Shown piece by piece: positions 23,756-35,046 of a DNA stretch of 64,000 nt. Each line of letters opens with the position of its first letter. Positions within the stretch are counted from its first letter, which is position 1. Below the pieces are notes generated by a model. It did no database searches, was not told the DNA's origin, and worked only from the letters and a program-made list of their open reading frames with translations. This stretch comes from Guadua angustifolia (Eukaryota > Streptophyta > Magnoliopsida > Poales > Poaceae). The stretch lies in assembly GCA_036346375.1 (NCBI GenBank), contig CM070520.1:14767791-14831790 (forward strand). Reading direction: 5' to 3'. A program made the position numbers and the translations under genes.

Positions 23756-25738
23756 GAGACAGTAGATATCGGAACCGTAAGTACGTCCCGTACGAAATGA
23801 GATAGCACAAGGTAAGTATGTTGGTTATTTTTCCGTCATAAGAGTAAATTGAGTTGATTTCAGGTTTGGTCTTCACGATAGATGTTTTAAAATAGCGGTT
23901 GATCTCTCATTTCCTCGTTTTCCATGCTGGCTTTCTTTTCTAGACCCGTGACAATAAAAAAAGGGTACGCTTACAGCAATGAAGGTCCGTCCATTTGAAG
24001 TGTGCCGTGCGGTGCGGCACGTCACAAGCCTGGGGAACTCTAGGCAAAAGGAAAAGCTGACTAGACTGCAGTGCATGGCTGCATGCGCGTTGGCGACTTA
24101 TCATTAAATATTATACTTAATCAATCAGTTGCCATCGGTGATCGGTGATTACAAGTTGGGTAAATACTACTCGATCGCCTCCGGTTTAATTACGACGACC
24201 CAAGCGACTGCATCGCGTCTCGTGCAGTCGCCCAGAGACAAGAATCCCGTGCGACGCCTTGATCCTGCTGCCCACGCCCCCTCTCCTCTCTCTCCCCCCA
24301 CCCTCCCTTTCTTTTTTTCTCTCGGGGAGTTCATCTGGCCTCCTCGAACAAGGATTGAAATCTAGTTTTCACTTCAAATCTTGTCTATATTCAAAAACAA
24401 AATCTCGGTAAGATTTAGAAATTTTAAAAATCTCTAGAACGAAATATAAAAACAAAAATTCAAATCCGGATGTTTTCTACTGAGAAAACCAAAATTTCGA
24501 CCGGTTTTGCCGAGATCTCGGCAAAATTGCATAGAGAGAAAAATAAATCAAACAACGTTGAAAATTTTTGAAATTTTTTGCGTAGATTTCCGACATATCA
24601 GTGATGTTCCCATAAAAATTTCAGATGACAATCAAATCTGAGATATTTTTAAAAATTCAAATATTGCAACTGTCCTGATAAAACACTGACCAACAAGTTT
24701 GAACCGAATGAAAAATAAAAAAATGTTAGAAATTTTTGAATTTTTTTGTGCATGGTTATGATGCATCATTAATGTTCTCATAAAATTTCAGATGATGATT
24801 AACCTTCATGAATTTTTAAAAATTCGGACAGTGCTACTGTCCTGATAAAAGCCATACCAGCAAACTTCAACCAAATGAAAAATGATACAAATCACGTTAG
24901 AAAATTTTGAATTTTTTTTGGATGTTCCTGATGTATCATTAATGTTTTATAAAATTTTCATATGATGATCAAAGTTCAAGAAGTTCGAAAAATTCTGAAA
25001 GTGCTACGAACTGATAAAAACCTAATGATCAATACATAGATTTGCTTCAATAATTAAAAAAAGGTTTAAAAATTTTAAAAATTTTGCAGAAGGGTTATAA
25101 GGAAATACTTAAGATCTCATAAAATTTTGAATCATTATCACTCTCTAGTGAATTTATAAAATTCTTACAAGTACACTATACCATTTATGTTCTTTTTATT
25201 TTTGATTTTTGAAATATAACAAATGAAGTTCAATGTATACATAGATTTGATTGAGAAAACAAAAAGTTATTTTTTTTTAAAACTTTTAGAGAATGGTTAT
25301 GAGGCAATTATTAAGCTCTCATAAAATTTTAGATCATAATCACACTCGAGAAAATTTATAAAATTCTAACAAGGTTACTGTCCCAATTATATTCATTCTG
25401 TTTTTGATTTTTTAAAGATAATAAATAAAGTTTAATTATTTTGAAAAATTTTCTGACACATGGACCATGTACAAAATTGTCTCTGTTAGTGATGGACAAA
25501 ACAGTCCTTGCACAACCTCGTCACTGCTTGATTGTCATAACTTGGTCAACAATGGCATAATTAAATGGGTAAGGTTTTGAAAAGCAATGGCATTTGAGGG
25601 AGCATGCGCTCTGTGGTGGCAAATCAAGGATCCGGATCTTTGCAATGGCATAGAAACAATTTTCTCTAAAAGGAATTATCATCACATCAACAATTTAAAA
25701 GTGGCACTATGAAGTACTCCACATTCCCTCCTTTGATT
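23756..25738. other. AT-rich intron stretch, TE-derived, no gene
   Basis: About 24120-24370 is GC-richer, with a pyrimidine tract (ctctctccccccaccctcc). From about 24370 to 25450 the sequence is built of several loosely repeated ~180-260 bp blocks that each contain a variant of atcattaatgttctcataaaatttca. The first part shares phrases such as aaaatttcgacc with the hAT-like element at 47789-48201. No ends or coding frames were recognised. Confidence 0.4.
25734..25738. repeat. Solo-LTR target-site duplication tgatt (left)
   Basis: tgatt precedes the TG of the LTR and is repeated at 30648-30652 after its CA. Confidence 0.88.
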
Positions 25739-26333
25739 TGTAACTGCCCAAAAATCCAATAAAGTGAAATGCCCAAAAATCCAATAAAGTGAAATCCAAG
25801 TACCTAAGTGGACCTTAGCTTCTATTAGAAATTTATAGCATTTTCTGGAAATTTTATAATTTTTTGCTTTTAAGGAAAATTTAAATTGACCGAGTTAGGG
25901 GTTCTAAAATTTAAATTCTGATTTTGAATCAACGCAAAATTTTTTAATAATTTATTTAAATCCTAAATAATCCATAGAGCACCTAAAAAGTTTCAAAAAA
26001 AATTTATTGCATTTAATGCTTCTGAAAAATAAAAAATAGTAAAATTCAAAAAGAATAGAGGCAATGTCAGATTTTTATAAAAATCCACAAGCTTTATCAT
26101 ACTCTGCAATTTTTATGGCATCATCTACAGTACCATAAGACCGTACACAAAAAGTTTCAAAAATTTGAACTCCATTTGATGGCTAAATTAAATTGAGAAA
26201 CTTAGCTAGTAAAAATCAAAATTTGATTTTCCTTTTTGCCTCTCTGTCCCTCTGCCATGTGGCCCGCCTCCTTTCCCTAGGCCCACCGGCTAGCTCCCTC
26301 TCCCCCCTGTGCTGCCAATGGGCCTAGGCCTGC

Positions 26334-26341
26334 CTGCCAAT
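26334..26341. repeat. hAT target-site duplication ctgccaat (left)
   Basis: Eight bases repeated exactly at 27077-27084. Confidence 0.9.
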
Positions 26342-27076
26342 TAGGACTGTGCATAATAGCACCGAACCGAACAAACCTAACCGAAAAAACCGAACCGAAC
26401 CAGTCAAATCGGTTTGACCGGTTTTCGGTTTTCGGTATCGGTTTGGAAATATGGTAGTGTTCGGTGATTCGGTCTGATCGATAAAAAAACCGATGAAATT
26501 CGGTAGAAACCGAACCGCTTCGGCCATCCCCGCTGGGCGCCTGGGCCTATGCTGGACAGTGGACAGACGTGTACTACATACGGGCAAGCACATGGAGCAA
26601 GCACGTGGCGCTCATGACGATTGGCACTACATACGGACAATTCGGTAGATGCATGGAGCAAGCACATGGCGCTCATGTACTACACACGCCAAAATGAGTA
26701 CTGTAGCGGTGAAAGTGACATGAGGGTTCAAAAGCAAGAAGCTGTCATGCCAGAAGGGCAGGCTTTGCCGGTTTGCCCCCCAAATTTGTCTCTCTACCTC
26801 TCAGCAGTCACTGGTCTCTCTACCTCTGAGAATTCTTGTTTCACGGCCGGTTGCGAGTACAATCGTCATCGACAGGTTTACTACATCTTTAAAAATTTGC
26901 GTCAAGTTTGGTAAATATGGTATTTACCGATACCGTACCGATATACATTGGGATTTACCGATACCGAACCGTATTTACATCAAATATCGTATTTACCGAA
27001 CTAGCAATACCGTATTAACCGAATATACCGTACAAACCGAACCGAATAAACCGATAAAACCGAATGAACAGTCCTA
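26342..27076. mobile_element. Non-autonomous hAT element, 735 bp
   Basis: Short inverted ends taggactgt / acagtccta and a perfect 8 bp TSD (ctgccaat). Subterminal zones are full of AACCGA repeats (26360-26515 and 26920-27068). The interior holds an imperfect direct repeat of catggagcaagcac. No transposase frame. It is nested in the solo LTR and so is younger than it. Confidence 0.92.
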
Positions 27077-27458
27077 CTGCCAATCAATGAATGATGCCAA
27101 CACGCCCCCTCCTTAGCTGTCCGAGTGTCGTGTGTGCACTGGGTGCCTCCTGCATGCACCAGCTCTCCCCCTACGTCAGGCCGTCATCGCCACATTGTGG
27201 TTGCCCCTTTGTCGTGGCAAGTCTCTACCTTACCAAACTCTGCCACAACATGAGACTCTCATCGCTTGATACTTGTGCCATCGCCTGCACGCCCCCTTTC
27301 TTTGGGATCACGTTCTTGCACTACTGCCCACGTGCTACCTGCTACTCCTTGACCTCGTATGCACAATGAATCTCTTCGAGCTGCCTGTCGGTGTCCATTT
27401 CCTCTTGGCCGAGGAACCCTATTCGAGCGCTACTCGGTGTACCAGCCTCCTCCACCAC

Positions 27459-27465
27459 TATAAAG
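27459..27465 (+). promoter_or_regulatory. Putative TATA box of the solo LTR
   Basis: tataaag in ccaccactataaaggtc, at a place comparable to the TATA of the other LTRs once the hAT insertion is removed. Confidence 0.5.
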
Positions 27466-30400
27466 GTCGGCCTTGGTCTCCCTCGACACCCTCACACCTA
27501 CCCTAGCCCCTCTCCAGCTCCTAACCAAGCAATTACACTGCCAACTCCTCCATTGCCGATGAACTTCAAGAAGAGGGGCAAAACTCGATTAAGCAACCTC
27601 GAGGGAATATTATATGATCCAAGCCACCCAAGGCCTCTTAAGCACTTGCTAAATCACCTCTTTCACTTAACTTCAGCTTTGGGCACTTCAAGCACTGCCA
27701 CCATCCATTCCTTCTTCCCCAACTTTGGTCCACCGACAACAAAGCTCTTCGATCATCCCTTGCCCACACAAGATAGCCAAATAGAGTCTTTCTAGCTCCT
27801 TGGTGCTCCCCCTCTCATTTCCCGAGCTCAAACATCTTCGAGTCCCCCTCCTAACTGCCGTTGACATCGTCGCCAATTGCCGTAGCCATGAGCCCGCTCC
27901 AACCCCGCACCATCGCCATCGACCGGTCCCCTAGAAACCCTAGATCCCCCTCTAGCCTTCTTGACCAGTGGCCGAGAATGATCACCGTCGAATCGCCAAA
28001 GGCAAGCCTGTGACACCTCTCCCCTACTCTATGACACTGCCATTTGGGCCCCTGTTGTTAGTGGCTATATTTAAATTGAAATCCAAAAAATAGCAAAAGG
28101 CCCTTTCTCAATTGGGAAATGTATTTTCCTATTTTAGACAATTTTCAGAACCTACAAGACAATTTAAATCCAAATCCAGTCAAACCAGTTTATAAATTCT
28201 TATAAAATCATGAAGTTCCCATTTCTACAAAACTATTTAAAATTTGACCTTTGTCCAAAAATTGAATTCAAAAGTTGAATGAAATCTAGCATATTCACTA
28301 TTTAAAATATTTATAAATAGACTCCAAATTTGATGAAATAAATTTCTAAATTCTTCTACAGTCATAGGGTTCCCATTTTTGAAAAAATATTTGAATTTAG
28401 GCTCAGCTTGATCTAAGCTCCTAATTAGGTTAGTTTTCCATTCATTCAAAATTCAAATACTGGTAACTATTACAAATAAACTTCAAATTTGTAAAATTAG
28501 CTTCTAAAATCTCCTAAAATCATGAGCCTCAACCTCTGTAAAAATGATTGAGTTTGAACCTGGTTTGCACTTGCTTCTTATTTAGGATGATTCATTTCCT
28601 AATTAAATATTCAAAAATCGTAACTAATGCAAATAAGCCTAAAAAATTGTGAAACTAGTTTCTAAATTTTTTATAAATCCATGGTTTCTAAATTTTTTAT
28701 AAATCTATGAACCTTCTGTTATGTAGCAATAATTAAATTTAGGCTTTATCTAAATTAAATTCCTGTTTAAGATGGTTCGTAGCTCATTTAAAATTTAAAT
28801 ATCCATAGCAATCACAAATAAACTCCAAACTTGGCAAAAACAATTTCTAAGTTTTATAAAATGTTGAGCTCTCTAATGTTGCATTAATATTTGGATTTTT
28901 GACCTTGTTGCTTTCTTTTGCTTCTTGTATTTGCTATGCGATGAACTACGTATAGACATCGACGTATTGGACGTCAGCACTGTTGACCTCAACCCTACTC
29001 TGGAATTCACTAAGCAAGGCAAGCACCCCTTTTGACCATGTTGACCCTACTATTTCAATTAATTTATAATGTCTTCGTCAAATCTATTAAATATGCTTGT
29101 ATTTTTAGTAAATTGCTATATTGTGGGTACCTGTAGATATTACCCACATTGCATGGAACTTCCTTAATAAATACGTACATGTCATCCTTGAAAACCATAA
29201 GTTAAGGGATTATGTGATATTTAATATCAACGGGGTATATTCGAATAATAATATCAACTGCTTAGTCATGGTTTAGACTTGGACGAACAAATGGATGGGT
29301 GTACTATTTGTTCGATACTTGGAAATTTTGGACATGTTGAGGAAACGTGGCTTTTGGTATTTTAGTTTAATAATTAGAAATAAAACTATGGTTTGATGCG
29401 GCTAAGTTATATATATGTTGAAAAGTGTATGGGATGTGCACATAGATAGGGGAAGATTCTCGCTAATGTCGGATTAAGAACCGAACATAGTGTTGTATAA
29501 TACAAGAAAATCAGTACAACCACAAATGTTGTTATGGGGTAGCCTTAACCAACTAAGTTATCTAGGTCTAGCTTTGCATATCGGAAGGTTGTAGTAGCAC
29601 ATACAATTCAAGTAAGTTTGTTTGTAGCGGTGTCCACACAGAAAGTGTGGATTCAACACATACCAATGAAATGGTGCAAGTCTTACTATGGAGAGAAGTG
29701 GGGACACGACAGGGATGGACTATCATGAGTACAATGATTGTAAAAATATTTTTTGTTGTCACAGTAAAACTTTATCAACATCGAACTGGTGCAAAGTTAG
29801 GTCTAGATAATATAACGGTTCATGTCATGATCTTTTGGTCACACACCAAGGAAGCATGAAATAGTGGCAAAAAGAGTTGGTCATGTCTTGTGAGTAAAGA
29901 TGTACGCCTCTGTAGAGTGAAAAACTTTTCAAAAAGCTGTGCTCGAGGTTACGAGAGACTTGATGCACTAACATATGCTTTCATAGAAAGGATTAAATTG
30001 AAAATATTGTGAAAAGCTTGTATCAGATATTATGTCAAGAGATGGCAAGGGATGGTTTGATATTCACAACCACAGATGATTGTGAGTTGTTACTTTTTAT
30101 GTTGTTCATATTTGTTATATACATACTTGTCAAATTTGCTCTTACAAATTTCATTTACAATCTATTGCTTGATATTCATCTTTCAATTTCGCCTTATGCA
30201 AATAGCCACATAGCCTCTCTTTGATATAGCCTACATTTATTATACATTTATGATACTCTACAAGTCTAGCTGAGTACGAAAATACCCAACTTTGCTTATT
30301 ATTGATGTTCAATAGACAAGGAATCCAATGTCCCTGACGATTCTTACTTGACTCAGGTCACAGGGATTATAATAACTAGTTGTTTTAGGGTTTACTCCAT

Positions 30401-30647
30401 GTCAATTGCCTATTGTGTATTTTGGAATAAAGCCATATTGCTAGACTTTTATATCTTCTGCTGCACTCTGTTTAGCCTTTAAGGTCTTATTGTATAAGTT
30501 ACTTTACACTTAATTATTTGTGATATTGAGAATGGATGTAATGACAATGTTGTAAAAATGTGCGTACTAGCCATTAATTATGGGACTAGTACGATATGCA
30601 TATGATACCCTCTTGGTATTCCACGCCAAAAAGAAAGGGTCTCGACA

Positions 30648-30652
30648 TGATT
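30648..30652. repeat. Solo-LTR target-site duplication tgatt (right)
   Basis: Right copy of the tgatt duplication. Confidence 0.88.
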
Positions 30653-30824
30653 TCTATAAGATGTCCATGTATTTTGAGATAAAAACTTTGTATTATTTGA
30701 CCAATAATTAGATCAACAATATGTAGTTTAGCGACAAAAAAAAGTAATACCACTATATCTATATTCGAATGTGCTTTCATATGATTATGATTTTGTAGCT
30801 ATTAACAATATATCATAAATGATA

Positions 30825-31108
30825 CTCCCTCCGTCCAAGTTTATAAGGCTTATTTTTTGCATAGTCTTATCCATAAATATAAGGGTTGTATGTAGATTTA
30901 ATGAGGCTTTTCCTTCTAAATCCGTGTTTATTCTCTCTTAACTATATGCATTTATTCATTACCACCCACATAAAGTATTATCTCTTATCTTTCAAGACAA
31001 TTAAGCGGGGGCATCTAAGTCATTTTCTCTCATATCTTTCTTAATTTTAACGCAACCTTAATCCTTGTGTAAAGTCAAAATATGCCTTATATTTTTTGAC
31101 GGAAGGAG
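30825..31108. mobile_element. Stowaway-like MITE, 284 bp
   Basis: ctccctccgtcc at one end and ttgacggaaggag at the other, TA on both flanks (30823-30824, 31109-31110). The interior is similar to the element at 31183-31467. Confidence 0.88.
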
Positions 31109-31182
31109 TATTAACAGCCAAAGTGCAATTTTAGAGATTGGCCCAAATCAAACTGTACCTATAGACATTAAGAAGGGGAGTA

Positions 31183-31467
31183 CTCCCTCCATTCAAGTTT
31201 AAAAGGTTTATTTTTTGAACGATATTGTTTATAAATATAAGGCTTGTATGTAGATTTAATGAGACCTTTTCTTTCTATGCTCCTATTTATTCTCTCTCAA
31301 CCATATGTATTTATTCATTATCACTCACACAAAGTATTATCTCCCATCTTGCAAGATAATTAAGTGAGGGCATCTAAATTATTTTCTATCATACCTTTTT
31401 TAATTTCAACGCAACCTTAATACTTGTGCACACTCAAAATACATCTTATATTTTTAGATGAAAGGAA
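31183..31467. mobile_element. Second Stowaway-like MITE of the same family, 285 bp
   Basis: ctccctccattc at the start and gatgaaaggaa at the end, TA flanks (31181-31182, 31468-31469). It aligns by eye along its whole length with the element 75 bp to the left, in the same orientation, but with many substitutions. The two are therefore separate old insertions or an old tandem duplication. Confidence 0.85.
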
Positions 31468-31849
31468 TACTTAACAGGATTTATTGCCTGAAGAGTCAAT
31501 TAAGGCACCTAATGCTACTGGTGTAAACATATCTGATATTGATCTTTCCAAATTCACGTTTTGTATTAAATGAATTTGAGTATTATAATCATGAGTATGC
31601 ATCATGCCCTTATTCCATTTAGGTTATATGGTCAGTGAAGGAACATCTAGAACATCTAGAATTAGTGCCGTTTATTGTTTGTTCGTACGTTTGAAGATAA
31701 GATTAAGTGACTTGGACACACTCACGTGGTTACAAACACACGCACTTTATCATAAACAAAATAAAATGTTTTGTAATACAGATAAACTAAAGAACGGTAT
31801 ACCGTTATTTACTAAACCAACGGTACAACTAACCACCCTTGGATTTAGG

Positions 31850-32128
31850 TCTATGAAACTTATCTATGAAACTTTTTTAATGAAACACAAAACCTTATGA
31901 AACTTGAAACCTCATGAAACCCATGAAACTTATCCATGAAACATCACGAAACTTTATGAAACTTATCTGTAAAACATCACGAAACTTCATGAAACTTATC
32001 CGTGAAACATCATGAAACTTACCCGTGAAACCTAGTAATGAAACTTACCCGTGAACCTAATGAAACATGCTATACCGTGAAACCTAGTAATGAAACTTAC
32101 CCGTGAACCTAATGAAACATGCTATACC
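31850..32128. repeat. Minisatellite of ATGAAACTT-type repeats, with a 52 bp tandem unit
   Basis: A run of diverged short units around atgaaacttatccgtgaaac. It ends in two copies of a 52 bp unit (32025-32076 and 32077-32128) that look identical. It lies at the 5' side of the NLR1 intron, about 140 bp from the donor site. Confidence 0.88.
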
Positions 32129-32155
32129 GTTGGAAGTGATTCCCAACGGTATAGC
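32121..32155. repeat. Perfect 13 bp hairpin at the end of the minisatellite
   Basis: gctataccgttgg and ccaacggtatagc are exact reverse complements separated by nine bases. Related bases (acggtataccgtt) occur at 31794-31806, just before the minisatellite, so the repeats may sit inside a small TIR element. Confidence 0.7.
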
Positions 32156-32265
32156 GTATGGTAGTTGCTCTCTTTGTAATAGCTACTTTCCACATTAACA
32201 ATTGCTTTCTTCCAAATTGCATATTTCCCTAAATACTGAAACTTGAGTGAAATTACGATTCATAC

Positions 32266-33117
32266 CTTTTTTCTTTTACTTGGCTCTTGAGCCTGTTCTT
32301 GAGCTGTTCTTCTTTCCATTCTTCAATTCCGCTGAGGGGACCCTCTGAAGCACCGGCCTGCTGCTCATGGAACTGCTTGACAAGGTTCCTCAGAAGCGTC
32401 AGGAGATTGAACTTCTGCGACGCCTGCACGGATGCTCTGCAATCGAATTCGTCTCCAAACTTGCGATACACCTCCATGGCGAGTGTGGTCTTGCCAAGGC
32501 CGCCAAATCCGAAAATGGCAAAGAACCTCAGCTCGGCGCTCTGCTTCCCCTCGGCGCTCTCCAACCATCGCTTGGCCTCCTCCATGGCACCTTCGATGCC
32601 CACGGGCTCCTTGGTGCCAATGAGCTGTGGAGTTGGGATCAGAGCGTCCGTAGGACCATCACCTTCCGCGGGTTTGATGTCGTCGCCTTTAAGGTTCTCC
32701 ACCCCGTATCTGGTGCGCCGGTCGCTGACATGCTGCGCCCGATTCTTGAGGTTGCCGATCTCGGTGGCGATGCAGTGGCGGGCGTACAGCGTGGTGAGGA
32801 GGAACCACACCTCCGGAGGTACATCAGCTTGCCCGCCCCGCGGGGCTCGCGACGAGGCGGTGGCGATGTTGTCGATGCAGTCCTCGATGTTGTAGGCCAC
32901 CTCCGCACCTGCTTCATCCAGTCCTGCCTCTGCTCGTCGTGGCCGTTGGCCGCTTGAGCCTGTTGATGAAAGCCTGCATGCTGGCCACCTCGTCGTTGAT
33001 GTATTGGATGTCGTCGCGGACGCCGCTGACCAGGGTGTACTCCTGTGCGAGGAAGCCTCCGAGCTTGCCGGCGAGGGACTTCACGGCGTTGCTAGAGGCA
33101 CCGACGACATGCTCCAT
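32266..33117 (-). pseudogene. NLR1 exon 1: Rx-type coiled coil and P-loop, two frameshifts
   Basis: Starts at the ATG at 33117 (MEHVVGASSNAVKSLAGKLG). It is an Rx_N-like coiled-coil domain: VRDDIQYINDEVASMQAFIN, then a variant EDVID motif (YNIEDCIDNIA). The NB-ARC start follows with P-loop GFGGLGKTTLAMEVYRKF and RNBS-A-like FDCRASVQAS. It ends at the donor after ..QVKEK. Two single-base losses in G/C runs, near 32950 and near 32903, put the 48 bases between them in a third frame (NGHDEQRQDWMKQV). Head-to-head with NLR2. As a family, such proteins are cytosolic or nuclear immune sensors or helpers; this one is not translatable as read. Confidence 0.9.
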
Positions 33118-33395
33118 TGTCGATCTTCTCGCCGCTCTTCTCTTACTCCCAGCCCCAACACAGATGGATCTCTCTCCCTTGCCTTTGCCTTTTCCTACAC
33201 TCTACTTATTTATTTATTTGTTCATTTATTTTGATGGGGCTGCAGTAGAAGTGCAGGCCAAATGCATTAATAAGTGCATGATCAGGCAAGCACACCGACC
33301 CAAGGTACACCCTGTCCCAGAAGGTATTTTTATAGGCTAAAGTGAAAGTTCATCCGATCGAGGATGCCATAATAGCAAAGGGAGTGTATAGGTAT

Positions 33396-33677
33396 CATCC
33401 GGATGTTTTTTTGGTTGAAATCACCCAAATCTAGAACCATTGGATTTCGGATCCAAATTCACCGGGCCGTTGGATCAAATCATACGATCGGATGTAATCG
33501 ATACTCCCGAACATCCAAATTCACCGGGCCGTTGGATCAAATCATAGGATCGGATCCAAATTCACCGGGCCGTTAGATCAAATCATAGGATCGGATGTAA
33601 TCGATACTCCCGAATCTCAACAATGATCCAATGATTCTAGATTTGGGTGATTTCAACCAAAAAAACATCCGGTTGAT
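33396..33677. mobile_element. MITE with ~40 bp inverted ends inside the shared promoter
   Basis: cggatgtttttttggttgaa, followed by atcacccaaatctagaa, at the left is mirrored by ttctagatttgggtgatttc, followed by aaccaaaaaaacatccg, at the right. The left end is three bases shorter than the right (catc-cgg against catcaaccgg). No clear TSD was found. The interior contains the tandem repeats listed next. Confidence 0.7.
33449..33615. repeat. Tandem repeats inside the promoter MITE
   Basis: Three copies of a block beginning aaattcaccgggccgtt and continuing ggatcaaatcatacgatcgg. Two of the copies carry an extra atgtaatcgatactcccgaa segment, so the period alternates. Confidence 0.85.
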
Positions 33678-33792
33678 GTTTATAATACCCTCTAGCTAGG
33701 TCACTCCGTCTCGTCTCGTTGCAGTGGTGTGTGTTGCCAAGTTGCTCCGTCAACATTTCCATATTTCCACTCGATCTTTGGCGGGCATAGCG

Positions 33793-34215
33793 ATGAGTGC
33801 GGGTTTCAGATTTTTCTGCTGCTGCTGTAATCTTTTGGAGGCACAAGCCGCCACGGGGAGTGAGAGGAGAGATCGAGATGGCGGATCAGCTTCCATTGAG
33901 GAGGAGGATGAGATCGGGAAGACGATGAAGGAAGCAATGGAGGAGGCGGAGCTCCTTCTTGGGAGGATCTCCGCGCAATTGCAGCGAGCTCTCGGGCTGC
34001 TTGAGTCGACACTTGACGAGTACCACTACCGGGTCCGTTCCTTCTTCAAGGTGATGCAGATGGAGCTGAGCACCATGCTTGCACTACTGAGGCGTCAGCA
34101 AACATTGAAAAAGTCGCCTCGTCGGAATCGTATGACAGGGGAGGAGTTGTTGTTTCAGTTGGGGGACATGGCCGGAATCGTCAGCCGCATACTCGATGAG
34201 TACGAGCGGGATACT
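33793..34215 (+). pseudogene. NLR2 N-terminal region, cut by the CACTA element
   Basis: The open frame starts at MSAGFRFFCCCCNLLEAQ (an upstream in-frame ATG at 33724 is the alternative) and runs to LDEYERDT at the CACTA insertion. The sequence is rich in helix-forming residues (IGKTMKEAMEEAELLLGRI, LGLLESTLDEYHYRVRSFF), which fits a coiled-coil NLR N-terminus, although it is not a standard Rx_N. The assignment to NLR2 rests on position. Removing the transposon and one act copy joins DT to the sequence at 45452 that leads into NB-ARC and LRR. The CCCC run near residue 10 could be acylated, which is speculation. Confidence 0.65.
34213..34215. repeat. CACTA target-site duplication act (left)
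   Basis: act before CACTACTACA; the same three bases follow the right end at 45449-45451. A three-base duplication is the CACTA hallmark. Confidence 0.85.
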
Positions 34216-34545
34216 CACTACTACACGTTTACACATCACAATCGGTTCTTTTTTATCATCGCAATCGGTTCTGGTGGCGACACTAAGCGGTTAGACAGAG
34301 ATGAGGCGCTATTATTACAGTCGGTTCTTGTAATCTCTATCGCTTCTTTCGAAGAACCGATAGAGATGATGAGTTCATCTCTATCATTTTCTTTCGAAGA
34401 ACCGATAGAGATGATGAGTTCATCTCTATCATTTTCTTGTAGGAACCGATAGAGATGTAAACATTATCTCTATCATTTCTTACAAAAAACCGATAGAGAT
34501 GACAATGTTATCTCTATCATTTTCTTGTGAGAACCGATAGAGATG
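34216..34545. repeat. Left TIR and subterminal repeats of the CACTA element
   Basis: After the CACTACTACA terminus come repeated units gaaccgatagagatga and its complement tcatctctatc, often as adjacent inverted pairs that can form hairpins (for example 34355-34390 and 34397-34437). Confidence 0.9.
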
Positions 34546-35046
34546 AAGGGGTGTGCTACTTTCCAATTGACCCTCCAATCAGCACATATTTCACACAAAT
34601 ATATATATGCACATATCACAAACATACAGGCATGTATATCACATTCACATTCACAGAAAATGAATACAACTCATTCACAGAAAATGAATACTTTAATTGT
34701 TACAACAAATACATATCACATTCAAGAAAATAAATACTTTGTTACAACTGACACATGCTTAACCATCATGTACACATGTAATCCCATTGAGATTTGTAAT
34801 ATTGTTCACATATAGCCTAGTACGAGCCGGGATCTCTATACCGTCAGTCCTCCACCATACATTCCATCCATTACCAGCGGCATAAGTGGTCCCTTATCTT
34901 GTTGGCGTAGTGCGGTCTAAACTCTTCGGGGATATTGAGAGTCGCAAAATAGAAACGAGTGTTTTAATTTAAGTTTTGAAATTTCTATGTGAAAGGCTAC
35001 TTGTATTATTATGCATGTACATATATACGGGGAAGCGGTCGAGAGG
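34546..35046. other. CACTA 3' spacer, no gene
   Basis: AT-rich. Contains a small tandem repeat of cattcacagaaaatgaatac (about 34647-34690). Probably the 3' UTR and flank of the TNPA-Ulp1 gene. Confidence 0.5.

Larger units (their letters stand above)
25739..30647 (+). mobile_element. Solo LTR of a related LARD-like family, with nested hAT element
   Basis: Starts tgtaactgccc, ends gggtctcgaca and is flanked by tgatt on both sides, with no interior or second LTR. Parts align by eye with the LTR of the 2310-16876 element. One is the stretch around 29465-29600 (gtcggattaagaaccgaaca against gtcggattaaggaccgaaca). Others are the GTAC.CCTCTG.AGAGT motif near 29908 and the ending around gggactagtac at 30581. 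Without the 735 bp hAT insertion it would be about 4.2 kb. A solo LTR is the usual product of recombination between the two LTRs of one insertion. A TATA box (tataaag, 27459-27465) marks its promoter. Confidence 0.88.
16905..32265 (-). other. NLR1 intron 1 (15.4 kb), filled with TEs
   Basis: Minus-strand donor AG|GTATGA at the 32266/32265 junction and acceptor AG|GTACC at 16905/16904. Splicing joins ..VKEK-R-YLILIDDIW in frame (phase 2). An intron just before the kinase-2 strand is common in grass NLRs. It holds at least seven TE insertions, listed separately. Confidence 0.85.
33118..33792. promoter_or_regulatory. Shared promoter region between divergent NLR1 and NLR2
   Basis: 675 bp separate the minus-strand start of NLR1 (33117) from the likely plus-strand start of NLR2 (33793; an in-frame ATG also exists at 33724). 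AT-rich runs (atttatttatttgttcattt, about 33207-33230) could hold the NLR1 core promoter. A MITE occupies 33396-33677, nearly half of the interval. Divergent starts this close suggest co-regulation, as in known paired NLRs. Confidence 0.6.

Noticed and set aside
27391..27795. 134-codon Pro/Ser-rich frame
   Set aside because: It lies in the leader part of the solo LTR just before and after the TATA box, with no homology recognised.
32287..32957. Long plus-strand frames of about 200 codons over NLR1 exon 1
   Set aside because: They are antisense shadows of the GC-rich NLR1 coding sequence; the minus strand has clear NB-ARC motifs.
34330..34545. CRISPR-like regularly spaced repeats
   Set aside because: The repeats are inverted and irregular, at a CACTA terminus in a plant genome; they are subterminal transposase-binding repeats.
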